Source: Acidobacteriota bacterium
GTDB lineage: Bacteria; Acidobacteriota; Terriglobia; Bryobacterales; Bryobacteraceae
Assembly: GCA_025354525.1 (NCBI GenBank)
Contig: JANXMS010000123.1
Coordinates: 1 to 40,581, forward strand
Reading direction: 5' to 3'
DNA: 40,581 bases
Positions 6,403 through 15,093 of this stretch are shown here, one piece after another. Positions within the stretch are counted from its first letter, which is position 1. Each line of letters begins with the position of its first letter. The notes below the pieces were generated by a model. The model did no database searches, was not told the origin of the DNA, and saw only the letters and a program-made list of their open reading frames with translations. The position numbers and the translations under genes were made by a program.

Positions 6403-7766
6403 CACTTCCGATTGTACGAATTTGCCCGGGCTCCCTGCCAGCCCTTTGCAAATTGAGCCCGCAGCTTCGCCGTGACGGCCGTCTTGGCAAGGTTCGTAAA
6501 CTCCCCCGCGTCAGTCTGGTGGTCATAGACCTCCTCGCCGCCGCCCTCGCCTTCCCAGACCGTATAGCGGTAGCGCGCGGTCCGCATCGACCGGCCGGTG
6601 ATCCGTTTTTCAAATTGGATCTGCGTGAACGCGGCCTGTTTGAATGCCCGCTTCGGATTGCGCAGGACGGGCGTAAGGCTCTCTCCTTCAAGCCCCGCCG
6701 GGGCCACTTTGCCGCAGAGTTCGGTGACCGTGGGATAGACATCGACGAACTCGGTCAACGCCGAAGTCGCCTGCCCGTTGCCTGCCATCCCCGGGGCGGA
6801 AAGCAGAAAAGGAACCCGGGCTACCTCTTCAAACAGATTCATCTTTTGCCAATGGGAGTGTTCGCCCAGGCTCCATCCGTGATCGCCCATGAACAGCACC
6901 ACCGTGTTATCGCGGAGGCCGAGGCGCTCGAGCGCGCTGAGCACGCGGCCGACTTGTTCGTCCATGTACGAAGTGGAGGCGTAATAACCACGGCGGGCCT
7001 CGCGTTGCTCCGCTTCGGTCATCCCCATGTTGTTCCAGATGGGCGGGCGAACGCCAAGATGGGCGCGCGGCACGTCGTCGAGATCTCCGGGCCGCTGTTC
7101 GGCGAGTGGGATGGCGTTTGCCGGGTACAGATCAAAAAAGCGCCCCGGAGCCACCCACGGCAGATGCGGTCGCAGCATGCCGACGCCCAGAAAGAACGGA
7201 TCCGCCCGATGCTTTTCGAGCAACGCGATGGCAGCATCGGCCCCGGTCGTATCAGCCTGATCCTTGTCGTTGGCCGTGATCACCCCAGGCATCTTCGTCG
7301 CCAACTTTTCACCCGGGCTCCGTTGTTCCAGCCCCGGCGGGCTGAACGAATGGTGCCACGACGCGTCGTCCTGATACTTGTTCGTGCCCACCTCTCCCGG
7401 CACGTTCATATGGAACAATTTGCCGACCCGTCCGGAAAAATGTCCCGTGTTTTTGAATAGCTGCGGCAGCGTCACCGCGTTCGGCAAGTGACCGCGAAAG
7501 TCGACGTTGTTTTCGAGCACCTGGGTCGAGTCCGGGCGCATTCCCGTGAGCAGCGAAGCGCGGCTCGGGCCGCAGAGCGGGAACTGGCAATACATCCGGT
7601 CGAAACGAACGCCGCGGCGGGCTAAGGCGTCAATGTGAGGCGTTTTGGCCAATGGATGACCGTAGCAACCCAACGCGTTGTTCAAGTCGTCGGCCATTAG
7701 GAATAGGACGTTTTTCGGCTTTTGTTGGGCGGCAAGTCCAAGCAGCAGCGATCGGCGGGTCAGCAT
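6402..7766 (-). CDS. Secreted arylsulfatase-family sulfatase (iduronate-2-sulfatase-like)
   Basis: The 454-aa enzyme has a short signal (MLTRRSLLLGLAAQ), metal-binding Asp pair (LFLMADDLNN, D26/D27), and the formylglycine motif CGPSRASLLTG with Cys65, the cysteine type that needs the aerobic FGE maturase. GDHGWSLGEHSHWQK supplies further active-site residues. The MADDLN/CYGHP start resembles iduronate-2-sulfatase/choline-sulfatase subfamilies. It probably removes sulfate esters from a polysaccharide outside the cytoplasm. It is coupled to the GH5 gene and follows the DUF1624 gene, suggesting joint breakdown of a sulfated glycan. Confidence 0.9.
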   Translation of the reverse strand: MLTRRSLLLGLAAQQKPKNVLFLMADDLNNALGCYGHPLAKTPHIDALARRGVRFDRMYCQFPLCGPSRASLLTGMRPDSTQVLENNVDFRGHLPNAVTLPQLFKNTGHFSGRVGKLFHMNVPGEVGTNKYQDDASWHHSFSPPGLEQRSPGEKLATKMPGVITANDKDQADTTGADAAIALLEKHRADPFFLGVGMLRPHLPWVAPGRFFDLYPANAIPLAEQRPGDLDDVPRAHLGVRPPIWNNMGMTEAEQREARRGYYASTSYMDEQVGRVLSALERLGLRDNTVVLFMGDHGWSLGEHSHWQKMNLFEEVARVPFLLSAPGMAGNGQATSALTEFVDVYPTVTELCGKVAPAGLEGESLTPVLRNPKRAFKQAAFTQIQFEKRITGRSMRTARYRYTVWEGEGGGEEVYDHQTDAGEFTNLAKTAVTAKLRAQFAKGWQGARANSYNRK

Positions 7767-7787
7767 CGAGACACTCTATCACGGCCC

Positions 7788-8993
7788 TTACAAGTAACTC
7801 AGCCACCAACTTCGGTTGCGTTCTTTGTACCGGGCGAACCAGAGGCAGACGGGATACAGGCCGACCACCACGCCGACCCAGATGGCGTAGACGGTGAGGA
7901 GGTTGTAGCCGTAGGCCGCGGGGAACGCTGCCGCGTTGCCGCCCATCGCGGGCGAGGCTTGCAGGGTGAACGCCGCCTGGCCATACTTGACCAGGGCGAG
8001 CGGATAAGTGAGTAGGTGGGTGACGTAGAAGTGGACCAGGAAAAAGAATAGAGGAACGCGACCGAAGACGATGAGAGGGTTCGGGAGAGTCCGTTCGCGA
8101 CGGTCGAGGCACGAGAACAGCATCAGGGCGGGGCCGAGGGTCATCAGCAGATAGAGGAGCGACGGCGGGTACTTGTTGGTACGCAGGAAGGAGAGCAAAC
8201 CCGTCGTCCACGGCGAGGGATCGCCGTAGACATTCAGGAGGCGCAAGGCGATGAAAGCGGCGGTCGCCGCGAGGCCGAGTCGCAGCGTGATGCGTTGGCG
8301 CACGGCGGGTTCGTTTTTCAGGATGGTGCCGAAGCAAAAGCCAAGCGCCATCACGGCGAACCACGGAATGAGAGGGTAGGCCGTGATAAATGTGATGTCG
8401 GCGAGCGGGAAAACGGCAAGGCGGTGGAGCACGTTCCAAAGCACGCTTTGCGGCCTCCAGACATCGGCGAGGTTATGCAGGGCAATGGTGGAGAGGCTGA
8501 TGACGGTGAGCAGGCGAATCGGCAAATGGATCAGTGCGGCGAGGACGATCATCGACAGCCCGAGGGCCCAAAGGACGCTGAGGAATATAGGTCCCGAGAG
8601 GAGATTGAAGCTAATCGCAAAGCGAAACGCTGTGACTTCGAGCAACGCCAGCCATAGGCCTCGCTTCCAAAGGAAGCTGGAAAGTTGACCCTTCGTGTGG
8701 CCTCGCTCAAGCCAGAGAAACGCGGCCGCGCCGGTCGTGAACATGAAAACCGGAGCGCAGATATGGGTGATCCACCGGGTAAAGAAGAGTAGCGGTGTAG
8801 TTTTCGATAGGTCTTCGGGGGAGAAGGTCATCGCTCCGTTGTGAAAGAACTCGCGGGTGTGGTCGAGAGCCATGACGATCATGATGAGACCACGAAGGGC
8901 GTCGAGGGAGGAGAGGCGCGCCACGGGAGCAAGGATATCATAGGGGTCTAAGATGACTCTTGAGGGTGTAAATTCAACGGTGTAATCGGTCAT
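7788..8993 (-). CDS. DUF1624 membrane protein, HGSNAT-like acyltransferase
   Basis: The start of the conserved domain reads RLSSLDALRGLIMIVMALDH, the signature of DUF1624 and heparan-alpha-glucosaminide N-acetyltransferase-like proteins, with the conserved D-x-x-R-G and D-H. Roughly ten hydrophobic segments follow. I chose the ATG at 8993 (MTDYTVEFTPSRVILD) because the open frame upstream to 9128 does not look conserved. It sits 21 bp upstream of the sulfatase on the same strand. In animals HGSNAT and iduronate-2-sulfatase both act on heparan sulfate, which makes the neighbourhood suggestive, but the bacterial substrate is unknown. Confidence 0.82.
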   Translation of the reverse strand: MTDYTVEFTPSRVILDPYDILAPVARLSSLDALRGLIMIVMALDHTREFFHNGAMTFSPEDLSKTTPLLFFTRWITHICAPVFMFTTGAAAFLWLERGHTKGQLSSFLWKRGLWLALLEVTAFRFAISFNLLSGPIFLSVLWALGLSMIVLAALIHLPIRLLTVISLSTIALHNLADVWRPQSVLWNVLHRLAVFPLADITFITAYPLIPWFAVMALGFCFGTILKNEPAVRQRITLRLGLAATAAFIALRLLNVYGDPSPWTTGLLSFLRTNKYPPSLLYLLMTLGPALMLFSCLDRRERTLPNPLIVFGRVPLFFFLVHFYVTHLLTYPLALVKYGQAAFTLQASPAMGGNAAAFPAAYGYNLLTVYAIWVGVVVGLYPVCLWFARYKERNRSWWLSYL

Positions 8994-9664
8994 CGCCTGG
9001 AGGCGCAATCCACCGTCGTCGCGCTTCGTCCCGACGCTGCTTCGAAACGGTACCGTGTTGCCGATCATCGCCCTCCACCCTGATGCTGATCGTGTCTTCT
9101 GGCACCGAGTGACCCATCCGGAACTCACTGAACACGCTGGCCCTGCGCGGCTACAACGCGTGGATTACTCCCGCATCGATTTGAAATGGAAAGGCTTCTC
9201 GTTGGCCCTATGCCTGGAACTGGAAGCCAAAGTGAACGCAGTTCTGGAAGACGCTTATCCCCTTCACGCCCGCTAGCTGCCCGAAGCGGAGTTTCGCCAG
9301 CGGCCAGATCTACTGCGGACGCTGGAAGTCTCGCCGCCGGTCGCCATCGAGACCTTCGACGAAGAGGCCCGCGGGGGCATGCAGGTGCCGACTACAGCCG
9401 ACGTCGGCCGGTTCTCCCTCTATCGAACGGAGGTACTTGATGGCGGGTTTCGGGATCATCCGCCTCCAGATTTGGACCGGTTTCCTGGCGTTTTGGGAAT
9501 TTGTGCCGCGGAGGGCCCCTCGGAATCATGCCACAGGCGTCGCGCGACGCTACGAAAACCATTGATTTTATTGAGCCGGAGGCTGCTAATCAATTGCGAA
9601 CCGAGAATAAAGGGTGCATCAGGAAGCGGCTTTATGTGCGGCTGGATGTTACCCTACTAGAGTC
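8994..9664. other. Gene-poor gap with degraded coding-like sequence
   Basis: No convincing gene was found in these 671 bases. A plus-strand frame (9055-9276) ends at a TAG and reads on as LPEAEFRQRPDLLRTLEVSP past the stop, which looks like an eroded protein gene with a nonsense codon, but I do not recognise the family. A 7-bp inverted repeat ATTGATT/AATCAAT spans 9561-9594. The region must hold the promoters for the DUF1624 gene (minus) and DUF2237 gene (plus). Confidence 0.4.
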
Positions 9665-10027
9665 ATGACCAAGAACGTTTTAGGCACCGCACTCCAGACC
9701 TGCTGCACCGACCCGCTGACCGGCTTTTACCGCGACGGTAAGTGCAACACCGGCCCGGAGGATTTGGGTAAACACACGGTGTGCGCCATCGTCACCGCCG
9801 AATTTTTGCAGCATCAGGTTTTGATTGGGAACGACTTGGTTACGCCCCGTCCAGAATACGGCTTTCCTGGCTTGAAGCCCGGCAACGGCTGGTGCGTCTG
9901 CATTGAGCGTTGGAAGGAGTCCTACGACGCCGGCATCATCTCCCCGGTTCGCCTGGAAGCGACGCATGAAAAGGCTCTGGAAGTGGTGACGCTCGAAATG
10001 CTGCTAAAAGGAACCCGCCTCAACTAG
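9665..10027 (+). CDS. DUF2237 family protein
   Basis: This 120-aa cytosolic protein carries the full family pattern: CCTDPLTGFYRDGKC, TGPEDLGKHTVCAIVTAEFL, GNDLVTPRPEYGFPGLKPG and WCVCIERWKE. Three cysteines near the start (CC and C at about 15-25) and the WCVC pair are conserved in the family. The function is unknown. I start at ATG 9665 (MTKNVLGTALQTCC); an upstream in-frame ATG at 9614 adds a non-conserved leader. The ribosome site is weak. Its 3' end overlaps the converging GT9 gene by 24 bp. Confidence 0.9.
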   Translation: MTKNVLGTALQTCCTDPLTGFYRDGKCNTGPEDLGKHTVCAIVTAEFLQHQVLIGNDLVTPRPEYGFPGLKPGNGWCVCIERWKESYDAGIISPVRLEATHEKALEVVTLEMLLKGTRLN

Positions 10028-11134
10028 GGCAGCCAATCCCGGCTCGGCCCACGGCTGCCAGCGCTGCATGAACTTTCGATTCGGTGCCCCAGCGAAGATG
10101 GTAATTTGCTTCACCGCGCACGCTGCCGCCACGTGTTGCCCGGCGCTGTCGTAGCCGATGTAAAGCTGGCTGGCTCGAATCGCTTCGGCAAAGGGGGCAA
10201 ATGCGCCCTGCCACGTGAACAGCGCTCCGCGGCAGCGCTGCTCCAGCGCCTCCACCCGAGCCGTCTCCTCGCCCCCCGCGCCCTTATCCAGCATCACGCT
10301 ATGCCCTTGGTCGAGCAAACCTTGGATCAGCCGGAACTCGAATTCGCCGCCGATGCGCTTGGCTGGGTTTTCGCCGACGCCAAGGGAAATCGTCACATCC
10401 GTCCGGGGCACCCATCCAGTTGCGGGAGGCGCGATAAATGGCTTCGTTTCGCAGTGTAAGGTTTCGCGCAAAAAGGCACAGGCCAAGGCCGCCATCGGTT
10501 CGTCGGAGTCGCTGCGATACGACCGGGAAGGGAAGTGCAAGTACCGCTCCGGCGGGCCGAACGGCAACAGGCCGAGTTGCGACAACCGGCTGTCGGCGTC
10601 CATGACTAACGTCCCAGGGCGGTCCAACTTCGCAGCCAATTCAAGGCCCACCGCCACCCGCTCGCGGAGCAGGGAAGTGCGGCCATAGTGCAGCGGCAGA
10701 TGCCCGACGCGGTCTTCGAAAAGCTCGTAATTTTTGCCGTTCCCCGCAAACAAAACTTCGGCATCCGGATAGAGCATCAACGCCGCCGCCAGGAACGGAC
10801 TTACGACCGCCACATCGGCCCCGAGCGTCACCCGCGAGAGAACCACCACCCGATTCGGCTTCACCGTCGGTGTGCTCAACGCCCGGTAGCGTTGCATCAA
10901 CGCATCGGCCCGCAGCTCCGGTGCCACCCGTTCCAGCAGCCGTGCAAACGTGTCGACGTAGGCCTCGGCCAAGCGCGGTTCGAACGAATCCGACAGCGGC
11001 TCAATCAACTCCCGGAACAGCGCCCGGGTGCCTGTTTCACTCTCGGCTTCTGCCGCCAAAGCATCAAGCATTGCGTCCGGAACCCTCTGGCTCCGGGCGC
11101 AATACTCTAAAGCCTCAAGCGGAGTACTTGCCAA
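10004..11134 (-). CDS. GT-B glycosyltransferase, family 9 (heptosyltransferase-like)
   Basis: The 376-aa protein has an alpha-helical N-terminus of about 90 residues, then a two-domain GT-B fold. The C-terminal half carries the family 9 sugar-nucleotide-binding signature [20 protein letters not shown], with D-S-A-G-x-H and A-A-A, and TIFAGAPN. The N-terminal half ([20 protein letters not shown]) corresponds to the acceptor domain. Related enzymes add heptose or other sugars to lipopolysaccharide. The frame opens with TTG (11134) inside the 3' end of mtnP; an in-frame ATG at 11071 is an alternative. Donor and acceptor are unknown. Confidence 0.7.
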   Translation of the reverse strand: MASTPLEALEYCARSQRVPDAMLDALAAEAESETGTRALFRELIEPLSDSFEPRLAEAYVDTFARLLERVAPELRADALMQRYRALSTPTVKPNRVVVLSRVTLGADVAVVSPFLAAALMLYPDAEVLFAGNGKNYELFEDRVGHLPLHYGRTSLLRERVAVGLELAAKLDRPGTLVMDADSRLSQLGLLPFGPPERYLHFPSRSYRSDSDEPMAALACAFLRETLHCETKPFIAPPATGWVPRTDVTISLGVGENPAKRIGGEFEFRLIQGLLDQGHSVMLDKGAGGEETARVEALEQRCRGALFTWQGAFAPFAEAIRASQLYIGYDSAGQHVAAACAVKQITIFAGAPNRKFMQRWQPWAEPGLAALVEAGSF

Positions 11135-11975
11135 TCAGTAGCTCCAACTTTTTCTTGGTCGCCTCGGGCCACACGGTCCGGTCGGTGATGATCGCATGAG
11201 CCAACGCCGAGTGGCACTTGCAAACGATCTTTTCGGGCATCGCCGCCACCGCCGCCGCCACCAACTTCGCTGCGTTCTCAGCGTTCTGGTGCAGCACTTT
11301 GATGATTTGGTCCACAGTCACCGCGTCGTGCTCTTCATGCCAACAGTCATAGTCGGTCACCATCGCGACCGTCGTGTAGCAAATCTCGGCTTCCCGGGCT
11401 AACTTCGCTTCCTGCAGGTTCGTCATGCCGATGACATCCATGCCCCAGGACCGGTAGACGTTGCTTTCCGCTCGCGTTGAAAACGCCGGGCCTTCCATAC
11501 AAAGGTACGTCCCGCCTAACTTGGCCGTAATTCCAGCATCATAAGCCGCTTCATGGACAACCTTTGCGAGTTCACCGCAGACCGGATCCGCAAAAGAGAT
11601 GTGGGCAACAATGCCTTCCCCAAAAAAAGTTGACGCCCGCCCACTCGTCCGGTCAAAAAACTGGTCGGGAATCACGAACTCAGTCGGGTGATGCTCGTGT
11701 TTCATCGAACCCACGGCGCTCAGCGAGATGATGTGTTCGACGCCCAACTGCTTCATCCCCATGATGTTGGCGCGGTAGTTCAGTTCCGATGGCGTCAGCC
11801 GGTGGCCCCGGCCGTGCCGCGGAAGAAACGCGACATCCCGCCCTCCCAGTTTGCCCACGATATAGGCATCCGACGGGGCACCGAACGGCGTCTCCAGAGT
11901 AACTTCCTGCTTCTCGGTGAAGCCGGGCATGTTATACAGCCCGCTCCCCCCAATGATTCCAATCTGTGCGTGCAA
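11115..11975 (-). CDS. mtnP: S-methyl-5'-thioadenosine phosphorylase
   Basis: This 286-aa PNP/UDP phosphorylase family member converts methylthioadenosine plus phosphate to adenine and methylthioribose-1-phosphate in methionine salvage. Motifs include [35 protein letters not shown] (phosphate and ribose contacts), [17 protein letters not shown] and [20 protein letters not shown], with DYDCWH supplying the base-binding aspartates expected of MTAP. The start is TTG at 11975, preceded by GGGAG. It lies 19 bp after the oxidoreductase gene and overlaps the GT9 gene by 20 bp. No other methionine salvage gene is present here. Confidence 0.95.
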   Translation of the reverse strand: MHAQIGIIGGSGLYNMPGFTEKQEVTLETPFGAPSDAYIVGKLGGRDVAFLPRHGRGHRLTPSELNYRANIMGMKQLGVEHIISLSAVGSMKHEHHPTEFVIPDQFFDRTSGRASTFFGEGIVAHISFADPVCGELAKVVHEAAYDAGITAKLGGTYLCMEGPAFSTRAESNVYRSWGMDVIGMTNLQEAKLAREAEICYTTVAMVTDYDCWHEEHDAVTVDQIIKVLHQNAENAAKLVAAAVAAMPEKIVCKCHSALAHAIITDRTVWPEATKKKLELLIGKYSA

Positions 11976-11994
11976 TTCTTGCTCCCGAACCTAA

Positions 11995-13185
11995 CTAAAC
12001 GATCTCTTCTCGTACTGGGTCCCAACGCATCGTCCGGCCCTCGCGATAGCTCTCCACCGCCATCCGGCAAGCAATCGAAATGCGGAAACCTAACTCCACC
12101 GGGCACGCCGGCTCCGCCACACCGCGTACGGCATCGAAGAAGTTCTGCATATGCGCGTTCGGCGTGGTCTTGGTCAACCCCATCATCTCTTTTCCCTGCG
12201 GTTTATTCACCTTTTCGGGCATATACCGGATCTGCTGCGCGCGCCGAATGGTACCGTCGGTCCCCAGAACATCTTCGGCAAAGCCACGCTGCCCGTTGCC
12301 GAAGCTGGAGATCCAACTGAAAATCAGATCCTCGGGATGCTCCATGCTGACGGTCATGGTGTCCGGCACTTCGCGCCCGTCCTTCCACAGGTAGATGCCG
12401 CCAGTCATCGTCACCGCTTTCGGGATCTGCAAGTTCAGCACCTTGTACCAGATCGAAAGCTGATGACACATATTTTCGTAAACGTTGCCGCCCGAATAAT
12501 CCCAATAAAAGCGCCAGTTGGCGTACCGATTCGCGTCAAAATCGCGCTTCGGCCCTTCACCCTGAAACTGGTTCCAAAGGATGTTCTCCGGCGTCATGTC
12601 AGGGTACACCGGGCGTGACCACTGCGGCTTGCCGGCCGGCGTATTGCGGAACATGTCGGCGGCGATCATCATCACCTTGCCGATCGCATTCTGCCCCATC
12701 CACGTCCGAGCATCTTCCACCATTCCGGTCGAAACGTGCTGGTGGCCGACGGTCACTGCCAACTTCTTGTGTTTCTGATGGGCCGCCCGCATGCGTTTGG
12801 CGTGGTCCACGGTAAACGCCATCGTTTTTTCTTGATAAACGTGTTTACCAGCGTCGAGCGCGGCGGTGAAGTGTTCGCAATGTAGATGTTGCGGCGTAGC
12901 GATCAACACGGCGTCGATGCTCTTATCTTCGAGCATGTAGCGGTAGTCGAGATAGGTTTTGGCACCCGGCACAAGCTGCTTTCCCGCTTCCAGGCGTGCC
13001 GTATAGATGTCTGAAAACGCCGTCATTTCGACGTTCGGCACCGCCATCGCGGCATGCACGATCTCCATCCCGCGAGCCCCGGCACCGATGATGCCCACCC
13101 GAACCCGGTCATTGGCTCCAAGTACGGACACCCCGCTCGCTAGCCCCGTCGCCACCTTGCTGATAAAATTACGTCGCGAATCCAT
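11995..13185 (-). CDS. Exported Gfo/Idh/MocA-family oxidoreductase
   Basis: The 396-aa protein begins with a Tat-like signal (MDSRRNFISKVATGLASG). A Rossmann fold follows (RVGIIGAGARGMEIVHAAMA), with AVLIATPQHLHCEHFTAALD and the family EK motif in HVYQEKTMAF, where the lysine is the usual catalytic residue. The C-terminal domain contains GGNVYENMCHQLSIWYKVL with the conserved histidine. The family oxidises or reduces sugars and cyclitols with bound NAD(P). Exported members are very common in Acidobacteria and Planctomycetes. It overlaps the AroE-like gene by 17 bp. Confidence 0.9.
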   Translation of the reverse strand: MDSRRNFISKVATGLASGVSVLGANDRVRVGIIGAGARGMEIVHAAMAVPNVEMTAFSDIYTARLEAGKQLVPGAKTYLDYRYMLEDKSIDAVLIATPQHLHCEHFTAALDAGKHVYQEKTMAFTVDHAKRMRAAHQKHKKLAVTVGHQHVSTGMVEDARTWMGQNAIGKVMMIAADMFRNTPAGKPQWSRPVYPDMTPENILWNQFQGEGPKRDFDANRYANWRFYWDYSGGNVYENMCHQLSIWYKVLNLQIPKAVTMTGGIYLWKDGREVPDTMTVSMEHPEDLIFSWISSFGNGQRGFAEDVLGTDGTIRRAQQIRYMPEKVNKPQGKEMMGLTKTTPNAHMQNFFDAVRGVAEPACPVELGFRISIACRMAVESYREGRTMRWDPVREEIV

Positions 13186-14032
13186 TGCTCTCCGATTTTA
13201 CCATCGCCGCGAGCAGCGTTCGCTTCATCACCACTTCGTCGGCCTTCGCCCCCGTCCACATCTCAAATCCAATGACGCCCTGGTAGACGAGCATCGTCAA
13301 CCCGTCCAGCGTCCGCAGCCCCCGCGCCTGTGCCGCCGCCAAAAACTTCGTCACTGGTGGATTGAACACCGCATCGGCAACCAGGCATCGCGCCCGGCTC
13401 AGGTCGACATCCGGCATCCAGTTCACATTGGGATACAGCCCTAGCGACGTCGCGTTCACGAGCAGATCCGTTCCGGGACGAACCTCGTAGGCCACCCGCC
13501 ACGGCACAAACCGAATCGGCCCGTGCTGCTTCAAATCGTCCACCATCGGTGCCGCCCGTTCGCTCGACCGGTTCACCACGACGAGGTCATCCACTCCAGC
13601 CAGCAGCAGTTCCGTAGCGATCGCCCGCGCCGCGCCGCCCGCCCCCAGCAGCACGACTCGCTTGCCCTTCGGGTCCATCCCTCCGTCCTGGGTCAGTCCT
13701 CGGAAGAACCCACGACCATCGGTGTTCTCCCCAATCAGCCGATTCCCCTCGCGGCGGACGGTATTGACCGCGCCGATGATCCGCGCCTCCCGTGACAACT
13801 CATCGAGAAACGGAATCACCGCGACTTTATGCGGGATCGTGCAATTGAAGCCCCGCCAGCCCATCGCCCGAGCCCCACGCACGGCATCGCCCAAACCTTC
13901 CGGGGCCACTTCAATCGTGAGGTACCGCCAGTTCAACCCGGCTGCTGCAAACGCCGCTTCCTGCATCACTCCGGTCGGATTTTCCGTCACCGGCTGGCCG
14001 AAACAGGCCACCAACTCTGCTTTGAAGTTCAT
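13169..14032 (-). CDS. Shikimate dehydrogenase-like protein with atypical substrate site
   Basis: The 287-aa protein has the AroE two-domain fold: FNCTIPHKV with catalytic Lys69, IIGAVNTV, GENTDGRGFFRGL with Asp105, the nucleotide loop VVLLGAGGAARAIATELL, then NRSSERA (a basic NADP-type position), LLVNATSLGLYPN and VYQGVIGFEMWTG. The usual N-terminal H-S-x-S-P motif, whose serines bind the shikimate carboxylate, is replaced by FGQPVTENPTGVMQEA. It is therefore a shikimate dehydrogenase-like oxidoreductase whose substrate may differ. Its location between a secreted protein and a Gfo/Idh/MocA gene, not with other aro genes, leaves both options open. Confidence 0.85.
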   Translation of the reverse strand: MNFKAELVACFGQPVTENPTGVMQEAAFAAAGLNWRYLTIEVAPEGLGDAVRGARAMGWRGFNCTIPHKVAVIPFLDELSREARIIGAVNTVRREGNRLIGENTDGRGFFRGLTQDGGMDPKGKRVVLLGAGGAARAIATELLLAGVDDLVVVNRSSERAAPMVDDLKQHGPIRFVPWRVAYEVRPGTDLLVNATSLGLYPNVNWMPDVDLSRARCLVADAVFNPPVTKFLAAAQARGLRTLDGLTMLVYQGVIGFEMWTGAKADEVVMKRTLLAAMVKSESNGFAT

Positions 14033-15093
14033 GGCTTAACCGGCGCCGTCTCCTTCGTCGCGGTCTCCGGCAACGGTTCCGGCGTATCGAAGGTGATCGT
14101 CGAATCGGTCCCGAACTTGCGATACATCCGGAACTCCACTTCGTTTTTCACCAGGTTCTTACCTTCGCGCATCCGTACCTCGGCCTTCAGCGGAAGCATG
14201 AACCCTTTCCCGTTGATGTCGGTCATGTCGTAGTCCAGAATGGTTTGCGCCTCTTGCACCGGGAAGTCCGCCGGGATATCGGCGTCCAGCGTCAGGCGAG
14301 TCACCATCAGCGTATCGCGTTCGACGAAGACTAAACCCCGGTAACCCGGAGTAACTTGCTGCTTGTCCTGATAGTTGATCGTCCAGTTCGAGTTCGGCTG
14401 CGCAACATAATACTGGAACACATGGTTGCGTTTTCCCCGCAGGGTCGCCCAACGAAGCCACTCGAACCGCGCCATGGTGTCCGGCTCAAACAGCTGCTTC
14501 ATCATCGACCCGAATTCGCCCGATGAAGTCGCCCCACCCAAACGCTGCATCGGCGTATCCACGCTGCGTCCGTTAACGCTCACCACCTTGTAATCTTCTT
14601 TCTGCTCAAAGTAACTCAGCCGCGCATTGATGACGTCGAGCTGTCCGAAAAAACCCAACCCTGAAGGATCAATGTAACGCCGAGTAACTTGCATACACAG
14701 AAAGTCCGGCAGACCTTTTGAGTAACCCATGGCGTACGCTCGGGCCTCCCCGATCACCCGCTTCTGCTCTTCGGCTTCCGGCGGCGGAATGGAAACCGGG
14801 GTTGGCTTGGCGGAGCCCACCGGCGTCGCTGCCGGCAACTCCTTGGTCGCCAGCATCAGGTCCCGCAACACCTCCACTGTCATCGGCCCTACGCCCATCG
14901 CGATGAAATCTTCGAACTGACGCGGCGACAACTTATTGGTCAGCTTCGTCTTCTTCAGATACGCCGCGACGGTCTTGTCCGGTTGGTGCAGTTCCACCGA
15001 CGATTTCAAAAAACCTCGCAACTGTTCCACCGAAAGACGCGTTTGCGCGGCCAAGCCAAGCGCCAGGAAAAACACAAGTAACCGCATAATCAT
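14029..15093 (-). CDS. Exported protein of unknown function
   Basis: The 354-aa protein has a signal peptide (MIMRLLVFFLALGLAAQTRL), an alpha-helical first part containing KLSPRQFEDFIAMGVGPMTV, a proline-rich linker (PTPVSIPPPEAEEQ, about residues 95-112), and a C-terminal beta-rich domain from about 115. The second part (EQKEDYKVVSVNGRSV, GLVFVERDTLMVTRLTLDAD, DYDMTDINGKGFMLPLKAEV) resembles the beta-barrel half of lipoprotein-sorting or LolA-like periplasmic proteins, but the link is weak. It overlaps genes on both sides by 4 bp and ends in a low-complexity P/E/T tail. Confidence 0.6.
   Translation of the reverse strand: MIMRLLVFFLALGLAAQTRLSVEQLRGFLKSSVELHQPDKTVAAYLKKTKLTNKLSPRQFEDFIAMGVGPMTVEVLRDLMLATKELPAATPVGSAKPTPVSIPPPEAEEQKRVIGEARAYAMGYSKGLPDFLCMQVTRRYIDPSGLGFFGQLDVINARLSYFEQKEDYKVVSVNGRSVDTPMQRLGGATSSGEFGSMMKQLFEPDTMARFEWLRWATLRGKRNHVFQYYVAQPNSNWTINYQDKQQVTPGYRGLVFVERDTLMVTRLTLDADIPADFPVQEAQTILDYDMTDINGKGFMLPLKAEVRMREGKNLVKNEVEFRMYRKFGTDSTITFDTPEPLPETATKETAPVKP

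Noticed and set aside
9055-9276. Small plus-strand frame in the 9-kb gap
   Set aside because: No family recognised, a stop interrupts seemingly related sequence, and no ribosome site is present; kept only as part of a degraded gap.
9561-9594. ATTGATT/AATCAAT inverted repeat
   Set aside because: Seven-base arms with a 20-base spacer and no adjacent gene feature; expected by chance at this length scale.
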